A model generated the notes under the pieces. It was not told where the DNA came from and ran no database searches. It worked only from the letters and a program-made list of their open reading frames with translations. This document shows positions 41,955 to 46,445 of a stretch of 46,445 nt of DNA, in pieces. Source of the stretch: Thioglobus_B sp964558405 (GTDB lineage: Bacteria > Pseudomonadota > Gammaproteobacteria > PS1 > Pseudothioglobaceae); NCBI GenBank assembly GCA_964558405.1, contig CAZLDG010000008.1:1-46445 (forward strand). The letters are read 5' to 3'. Numbering within the stretch: the first letter of the stretch is position 1; every line of letters starts with the position of its first letter. The translations under genes were made by a program, and so were the position numbers.

Positions 41955-42833
41955 ATGAGCTGGATACAATTAACCTTAGCAAGCACTAAAGATCAGGCAG
42001 ATTTCGTCAGTGAAATTCTGATGGGACTGGATTGTGTATCGGTAACTTTCTCTGATACCGTGGACGAGGAAATCTTCGAGCCGCCGGTGGGCGAAACCCC
42101 ATTATGGGAGCAAACCACCATTACTGCTTTGTTTGAGCAGGGCGTGGATCAGGCGCATGTGCGTCAAACCCTAAAAGATGTTTGCGATATTGATCAGATG
42201 CAATTTGAGACGTTAGAGGATCGTGTTTGGGAAGACGAATGCAAAAAAGATTTTCACGCCATGGCTTTTGGTGAGCGTATGTGGATTTGCCCTTCTTGGG
42301 AGGACGTCTCTAATCTGCCGGAAGATGCGGTGGTAATTAAGATGGATCCTGGCTTGGCCTTTGGCACGGGAACGCATCAAACCACCGATCTGTGCTTGCA
42401 ATATTTGGATCAAAACCCGCCCAAAGGCCTTAGTGTGATTGATTATGGCTCGGGCACTGGTGTGCTGGCAATCGCGGCAGCCAAGCTTGGGGCAAAAAGT
42501 ATTATTGCCGTGGATAACGATCCACAGGCAGTATTGGCGACGATTGATAATGTGGCCAATAATCAGATTAGTATTGCTTCACAAGTATTGCACAGTGACG
42601 ATGAAGGTGAACTGGAGCCGGTAGATTTACTACTGGCTAATATCCTGGCCAACCCCTTGGTGGAGCTGTGTCCGCATCTATCAAGCTTGGTTATGCCTGG
42701 TGGGCGTATTGTGCTCTCGGGTATTTTGGACGAGCAACTAGAGATGGTTAAACAGGCCTATGGCCAGTATTTTAGAGATTTGGAAGTGGCGACTAAAGAT
42801 CAGTGGTGTCGCATTAGTGGAGTGAAAAAATGA
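41955..42833 (+). CDS. prmA: Ribosomal protein L11 methyltransferase
   Basis: A 292-residue SAM-dependent enzyme that trimethylates ribosomal protein L11. It starts MSWIQLTLAS as PrmA proteins do. The N-terminal L11-binding domain spans about residues 1-90, followed by the catalytic domain with PGLAFGTGTHQTT, the SAM motif VIDYGSGTGVLAIAAAKLGA, VDNDPQA and the NPPY-like LLANILANPL. It overlaps the PP-loop gene by 4 bases. An unusually close -10 element suggests a very short leader. Confidence 0.95.
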   Translation: MSWIQLTLASTKDQADFVSEILMGLDCVSVTFSDTVDEEIFEPPVGETPLWEQTTITALFEQGVDQAHVRQTLKDVCDIDQMQFETLEDRVWEDECKKDFHAMAFGERMWICPSWEDVSNLPEDAVVIKMDPGLAFGTGTHQTTDLCLQYLDQNPPKGLSVIDYGSGTGVLAIAAAKLGAKSIIAVDNDPQAVLATIDNVANNQISIASQVLHSDDEGELEPVDLLLANILANPLVELCPHLSSLVMPGGRIVLSGILDEQLEMVKQAYGQYFRDLEVATKDQWCRISGVKK

Positions 42834-43873
42834 GTAGGCAGATTCGTGCGGTTTCGCTAATTTCAGGCGGTTTGGATTCTATGCTCAGTACCAAGCTGAT
42901 GATGGATCAGGGTATTCACGTTGAAGGCATTAATTTTTTCACCGGTTTTTGTGTAGAAGGCCATACTCATGCGATTCGCAAACAAAAAAGTGACAAACCT
43001 AAGCGCAACAATGCTTTATGGGTAGCCGATCAACTGGGCATTAAACTGCATATTGTCGATGTGATTGAAGAGTATCGCGATGTGCTGTTAAATCCAAAGC
43101 ATGGTTATGGCAAAAACATGAATCCTTGTTTGGACTGCAAAGGCTTTATGGTTAAGCAGGCGCTAAAGTGGATTAAGGAAAATGACTTTGACTTTATTAT
43201 CACTGGCGAAGTCGTGGGCCAACGCCCGATGAGTCAGCGCAAAGATACCATGCCGGTCGTACAAGAAGAGTCTGGTGCACAGGATTTGTTATTACGTCCG
43301 CTGTGCGCACAACACTTACCACCTACCAAACCTGAGTTAGAAGGCTGGGTTAATCGTGAACAGTTATTAGATTTCTCTGGCCGTACGCGTAAACCGCAAA
43401 TGGCTTTGGCGCAGCAATATGGTTTTACGGATTATGCCACCCCGGCTGGCGGTTGTTGTTTTTTAACCGATAAACAATATTCGGATAAATTGGTGGACAT
43501 GTGGCAAGCACGGGGCAATCGTGAGTATCAACTTGATGATTTAATGATGTTAAAAGTTGGTCGTCATATTCGTCCAAATGAACACTTCAAACTGATTGTG
43601 GCACGTGAAGAGGGCGAAGTGAAGTTCTTAGAAGGCTATCGTAACCAATATTCCAATCTCTATCCCACCAGCTGTAACGGCCCTTTGGCACTGATTGATG
43701 GTGAGCCTAATCAAGAGGATTTGCAATTGGCTGCTAGAATTCTAGCGCGCTATTCTCAAGGGCGTAATGAAGACAACGTGGATATTGAGATTAAGTTGGA
43801 TTCAGGGGTGATGCAGCAATTCTCGGTCAAACCTTTCGCAGCTAGCGAGATTCAACCTAATTGGTTGATTTAA
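42830..43873 (+). CDS. PP-loop ATPase, MnmA/ThiI-like tRNA sulfurtransferase homologue
   Basis: A 347-residue protein with the adenylating PP-loop SGGLDS (residues 12-17) and two cysteine motifs: NPCLDCKGFM in the middle and GGCCFLTD further on. This resembles the N-terminal domain of tRNA 2-thiouridylase MnmA, where ATP activates the uridine and cysteines carry sulfur, but the C-terminal half (residues 210-347) is different from MnmA and resembles a small domain often annotated as NFACT-like. The exact RNA target is not known. It follows prmA with a 4-base overlap and converges with thiS 9 bases later. Confidence 0.75.
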   Translation: MSRQIRAVSLISGGLDSMLSTKLMMDQGIHVEGINFFTGFCVEGHTHAIRKQKSDKPKRNNALWVADQLGIKLHIVDVIEEYRDVLLNPKHGYGKNMNPCLDCKGFMVKQALKWIKENDFDFIITGEVVGQRPMSQRKDTMPVVQEESGAQDLLLRPLCAQHLPPTKPELEGWVNREQLLDFSGRTRKPQMALAQQYGFTDYATPAGGCCFLTDKQYSDKLVDMWQARGNREYQLDDLMMLKVGRHIRPNEHFKLIVAREEGEVKFLEGYRNQYSNLYPTSCNGPLALIDGEPNQEDLQLAARILARYSQGRNEDNVDIEIKLDSGVMQQFSVKPFAASEIQPNWLI

Positions 43874-43882
43874 TCGGGCGTT

Positions 43883-44083
43883 TTAACCACCACCTACAGC
43901 TTTAATAATTTCTATTTTGTCACCCTCATGGAGGGCAAACTCTGCATGTTTAGATTTGGGAATGATGGCCTCATTGACCTCTAGCGCAATGCGCTGATTT
44001 TCATAACCCAACTGTTGAATGAGCTCTAGCGCTGTTACCCCAGAGCTTAATTCTGAGGATTGACCATTAATTTGAACCTGCAT
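43883..44083 (-). CDS. thiS: Sulfur-carrier protein ThiS
   Basis: A 66-residue ubiquitin-like protein, MQVQINGQSSELSSG at the start and IIKAVGGG at the end. The C-terminal Gly-Gly is the site of adenylation and thiocarboxylation in thiazole synthesis for thiamine. I start at the ATG at 44083, which overlaps the upstream stop by one base (TAATG), rather than at an ATG 30 bases earlier. ThiG and ThiF are not in the window. A MoaD-type carrier is the alternative; length and lack of MoaD features favour ThiS. Confidence 0.82.
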   Translation of the reverse strand: MQVQINGQSSELSSGVTALELIQQLGYENQRIALEVNEAIIPKSKHAEFALHEGDKIEIIKAVGGG

Positions 44084-44355
44084 TAATCTTTGTCCATGCG
44101 TCCAATGGCGCAAGAAACAAAGGACTTGGCTTTGGCTTTAGCCGAATCAAAGCCGTGTACCGAATCGGTTTCCGGGTAACCTAAGCCTAGTAGGGTTTCG
44201 ACCACCTCATCACGTCTGGCCTCATCAGCCTCTAAACTGACCATGCCTTGCTCAACATTGACCTCGGCACTTTGCGTGTCAAATGCCTCATTGAGTTTTT
44301 TCTGGATAGAAGAGGCGCAGCCACCACATTTGATGTTTTCAACAAAAATTTCCAT
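44083..44355 (-). CDS. Heavy-metal-associated (HMA) domain protein
   Basis: A 90-residue protein. Residues 1-66 form a ferredoxin-like HMA domain with the metal motif KCGGCASSI (Cys10 and Cys13), resembling CopZ-type copper chaperones and the GGCAS variant of some mercury/copper carriers. The last 25 residues are a lysine-rich tail containing another cysteine, SFVSCAIGRMDKD, beyond the usual 65-70 residue CopZ. It is co-transcribed with thiS through a one-base overlap. An AGGAGAAAATC site precedes the ATG. The cargo metal is not determinable; copper is likely by family. Confidence 0.75.
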   Translation of the reverse strand: MEIFVENIKCGGCASSIQKKLNEAFDTQSAEVNVEQGMVSLEADEARRDEVVETLLGLGYPETDSVHGFDSAKAKAKSFVSCAIGRMDKD

Positions 44356-44430
44356 GATTTTCTCCTGTTTTCATAAGGTGATTATACGCCCTAAAATTAC
44401 AAATTTGAACAGCAGAATAACAAAGCGCTG

Positions 44431-44439
44431 TGGTAAAAT
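44431..44439 (+). promoter_or_regulatory. possible extended -10 promoter of carA
   Basis: TGGTAAAAT matches the extended -10 (TGnTATAAT) at eight of nine positions, counting n as free. A start near 44446 would leave about 22 bases before the GTG start codon at 44468. No -35 at the expected place. TTGAAC at 44404 is too far upstream. Confidence 0.4.
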
Positions 44440-44467
44440 TCCCGGAGTTTAACTTTTGGAGTATTCG

Positions 44468-45589
44468 GTGTCACAAGTTGCCTTATTAGCCTTAGAAGAC
44501 GGTAGTGTTTTTGTTGGTAAATCAATTGGTGCTAGTGGTGAAACAACCGGCGAAGTTGTTTTTAATACATCGATGACCGGCTACCAAGAGATTCTAACCG
44601 ATCCTTCTTATACCAAACAGATGGTAGCGCTAACCTATCCGCATATCGGCAATACTGGCACCAACGCCGTTGATGTTGAGTCAGACAAGGTCTATGCCGC
44701 AGGCCTAATTATTCGCGACCTTCCACTTGAGGTCAGCAACTGGCGTTCAGAGCAATCATTGCAAGATTATTTGACCCAAAACAATGTGGTAGCCATAAGC
44801 GATATTGATACCCGTGCACTGACTCGTGTTTTGCGTGAAAAAGGCTCACTCAAAGGTTGTATTATGACCGGAGAGTCAATTGATGCTGAAACAGCCATTG
44901 AAAAAGCCCAAGCGTTTGCTGGCCTAAAGAACATGGATTTGGCCAAGGTAGTGTCAACTGCTGACACTTATCAATTTGATAAAGGCTCTTACTCACTAGA
45001 GAGTGGTGAGTTTAACGCGTTGGATAAGAAATTTAACGTGGTGGTTTATGACTATGGCGTGAAGAAAAACATCCTAAGAATGTTGGTGGATCGCGGTTGT
45101 GATTTGACCGTGGTTAATGCACAAACCCCAGTATCTGAAGTATTGGCGATGAACCCTGATGGTGTATTTCTTTCTAACGGTCCGGGTGATCCCCAGCCGT
45201 GTGACTACGCCATTGATAACATCAAAACCCTATTAGAAAAAGACATGCCACTATTTGGTATTTGTCTGGGCCATCAACTTTTATCATTGGCCAGTGGTGC
45301 GCAGACCGAGAAAATGAAATTTGGTCATCATGGTGCTAACCATCCAGTACAAGATCTTGATTCAAAACAAGTGATGATTACTTCACAAAACCATGGTTTT
45401 GCCGTGGCTGAAGCGGCAATGCCAGACACCTTGGAGGTAACGCACCGCTCATTATTTGATCAGTCAATCCAGGGTGTGCGTGTTAAGGGCAAGCCGGCCT
45501 TTGGCTTCCAAGGCCACCCAGAAGCTTCTCCAGGTCCGCATGATGTGAGCGGCTTGTTTGATAGTTTTATTCAGGAGCTTGATTCATGA
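44468..45589 (+). CDS. carA: Carbamoyl-phosphate synthase small subunit
   Basis: A glutamine amidotransferase subunit of about 373 residues, which provides ammonia to CarB for pyrimidine and arginine synthesis. I choose the GTG at 44468 (VSQVALLALEDGSVF) because GGAG lies 6 bases upstream; the TTG at 44456 would include that site. The N-terminal domain has TSMTGYQEILTDPSY. The class I amidotransferase domain has FLSNGPGDPQPC, GICLGHQLL with the nucleophile Cys, and FQGHPEASPGPHD. It overlaps mlaA by 4 bases, and carB follows mlaA. Confidence 0.96.
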   Translation: MSQVALLALEDGSVFVGKSIGASGETTGEVVFNTSMTGYQEILTDPSYTKQMVALTYPHIGNTGTNAVDVESDKVYAAGLIIRDLPLEVSNWRSEQSLQDYLTQNNVVAISDIDTRALTRVLREKGSLKGCIMTGESIDAETAIEKAQAFAGLKNMDLAKVVSTADTYQFDKGSYSLESGEFNALDKKFNVVVYDYGVKKNILRMLVDRGCDLTVVNAQTPVSEVLAMNPDGVFLSNGPGDPQPCDYAIDNIKTLLEKDMPLFGICLGHQLLSLASGAQTEKMKFGHHGANHPVQDLDSKQVMITSQNHGFAVAEAAMPDTLEVTHRSLFDQSIQGVRVKGKPAFGFQGHPEASPGPHDVSGLFDSFIQELDS

Positions 45590-46272
45590 GCAAAATATTA
45601 ACCACTTTTATCATCACCTTGACACTGAGTTTGGGCGCAGCAGCTGAGATTGATCCGTTTGAGAATTTTAATCGCAGCGTGTTCGAATTAAATGAATCGC
45701 TGGATAACGAAGTATTTGAGCCAGTAGCCAGAGGCTATAAGGCCAACATTCCGGTTTTTGTGCAAAATCGCGTCAGTGATTTCTTCTCAAATATTGGTGA
45801 CGTATCAACACTGGCCAATCAAATTCTACAATTCAAGGCAGAAGATTCTGTTGTCACGCTTTCACGTGTGGTAATTAATACCACCATTGGCCTAGCAGGC
45901 CTATTTGATGTGGCCACAGACATGGATCTTAATAAGACCAAAGAAGACTTCGGTCAAACCCTGGCGGTTTGGGGTGTGGGCGATGGTCCTTATATTGTAC
46001 TGCCGGTTCTAGGTCCATCAACGCTAAGAGATACGGCTGGTTTTTATGTGGATAGCTCAGCAAACACTAACTTTAATGCACACCTAGAAGGTACGGATCA
46101 GACGGTTGCAACCCTAACCAATGCGCTAGATACGCGCGTGGAATTATTGCCAGTCACTGACTTGCTCGATAGAGCCGATGATCCGTATATTGCTATGCGT
46201 TCTTCGTATCTGCAAAAACGTGAGAACGATATTTATGACGGTAATGTGCCAATTACCGATGATGACTTTTAA
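45586..46272 (+). CDS. mlaA: MlaA/VacJ-family outer-membrane lipid asymmetry protein without a lipobox
   Basis: A 228-residue protein of the MlaA family, which removes phospholipid from the outer leaflet of the outer membrane with OmpC/F and the Mla system. DPFENFNRSVFELNESLD, NQILQFK, TTIGLAGLFDVA and VWGVGDGPYIVLPVLGPSTLRD are family signatures. The signal peptide (residues 1-20, ending LGAAAE) looks like a signal peptidase I substrate. There is no cysteine in the whole protein, so it cannot be lipidated as E. coli MlaA is. It lies between carA and carB with a 4-base overlap to carA, an unusual place for it. Confidence 0.9.
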   Translation: MSKILTTFIITLTLSLGAAAEIDPFENFNRSVFELNESLDNEVFEPVARGYKANIPVFVQNRVSDFFSNIGDVSTLANQILQFKAEDSVVTLSRVVINTTIGLAGLFDVATDMDLNKTKEDFGQTLAVWGVGDGPYIVLPVLGPSTLRDTAGFYVDSSANTNFNAHLEGTDQTVATLTNALDTRVELLPVTDLLDRADDPYIAMRSSYLQKRENDIYDGNVPITDDDF

Positions 46273-46297
46273 AAAACAATTTATTCGTTAGAAAACA

Positions 46298-46445
46298 ATG
46301 CCAAAAAGACAAGACATTAACTCCATTTTAATCATCGGCGCTGGCCCCATTGTAATTGGTCAGGCTTGTGAGTTCGATTACTCAGGTGCGCAGGCGTGTA
46401 AGGCGCTACGTGAAGAGGGTTATCGCGTTATTTTGGTGAATTCAA
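46298..46445 (+). CDS. carB: Carbamoyl-phosphate synthase large subunit, 3' end outside the window
   Basis: The first 49 codons of CarB are present. It starts MPKRQDINSILIIGAGPIVI, then GQACEFDYSGAQACKALREE and YRVILVNS, the invariant N-terminus of the ATP-grasp large subunit that makes carbamoyl phosphate from bicarbonate, ATP and CarA-derived ammonia. It follows mlaA by 25 bases; the remainder lies beyond the window. The assignment is secure from this fragment alone. Confidence 0.95.
   Translation, partial: MPKRQDINSILIIGAGPIVIGQACEFDYSGAQACKALREEGYRVILVNS

Noticed and set aside
1..46445. CRISPR array, tRNA or rRNA genes, insertion sequences, phage or toxin-antitoxin modules
   Set aside because: Looked for in the gaps and gene products by reading; no repeat-spacer pattern, tRNA cloverleaf, transposase, integrase or TA-type gene pair was recognised.

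Overview
The window reads as chromosomal DNA of a low-to-moderate GC gammaproteobacterium. alaS, prmA, carA/carB, glmS, the rnm-yciO pair and a complete ADP-heptose pathway are all of gammaproteobacterial type. A small DsrC/TusE-family protein is compatible with a sulfur-oxidising lineage such as the SUP05/Thioglobus group, but that placement is inference only. Gene density is very high, most neighbours overlap by 1-14 bases, and no gene-free stretch exceeds 300 bases (the longest gap is 163 bases, 24722-24884).

Layout. (1) 1-17521: LPS core and nucleotide-sugar genes: UDP-glucose dehydrogenase (cut by the window edge), UDP-glucuronate 4-epimerase, gmhB, a run of glycosyltransferases (GT2, GT4, GT9), a methyltransferase, an O-antigen ligase, waaF, the reverse-strand operon hldD-hldE-gmhA, then pgi and galU. 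(2) 17568-32079: an AT-rich cassette with different codon use. It holds a B12-type radical SAM protein, hddA, a GDP-fucose-synthase-like reductase, a two-subunit transketolase, a ColD-like PLP dehydratase, hddC, an SDR resembling Campylobacter Cj1427, an L-2-hydroxyglutarate oxidase homologue, two poorly recognised proteins, an ABC exporter (wzm/wzt) and a GT2. (3) 32164-35490: a WbpV-like reductase, an initiating phosphoglycosyltransferase and a WbpM-type 4,6-dehydratase. (4) 35492-46445: housekeeping genes: glmS, rnm, yciO, alaS, a TusE-like protein, prmA, a PP-loop protein, thiS, a heavy-metal-associated protein, carA, mlaA and the start of carB.

How the genes fit together. GmhA, HldE, GmhB and HldD supply ADP-L-glycero-D-manno-heptose to the GT9 heptosyltransferases for the LPS core. 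HddA and HddC would supply a second activated heptose, GDP-D-glycero-D-manno-heptose. Around them sits a set that could oxidise this sugar at C4 (Cj1427-like), remove the C3 hydroxyl (ColD-like, His in place of the PLP lysine), add a two-carbon unit (transketolase pair) and reduce a ketone (Fcl-like). No GDP-mannose 4,6-dehydratase is present, so the usual colitose/fucose substrate is not made here. The hypothesis I consider most interesting is that the cassette makes a GDP-activated 3-deoxy, possibly branched-chain heptose, chemically parallel to yersiniose synthesis, with a glutamate / 2-oxoglutarate / L-2-hydroxyglutarate loop recycling the cofactors. The polymer would start on a 6-deoxy-HexNAc phosphate (WbpM, WbpV-like protein, phosphoglycosyltransferase), be exported by the ABC transporter and be joined to lipid A-core by the ligase.
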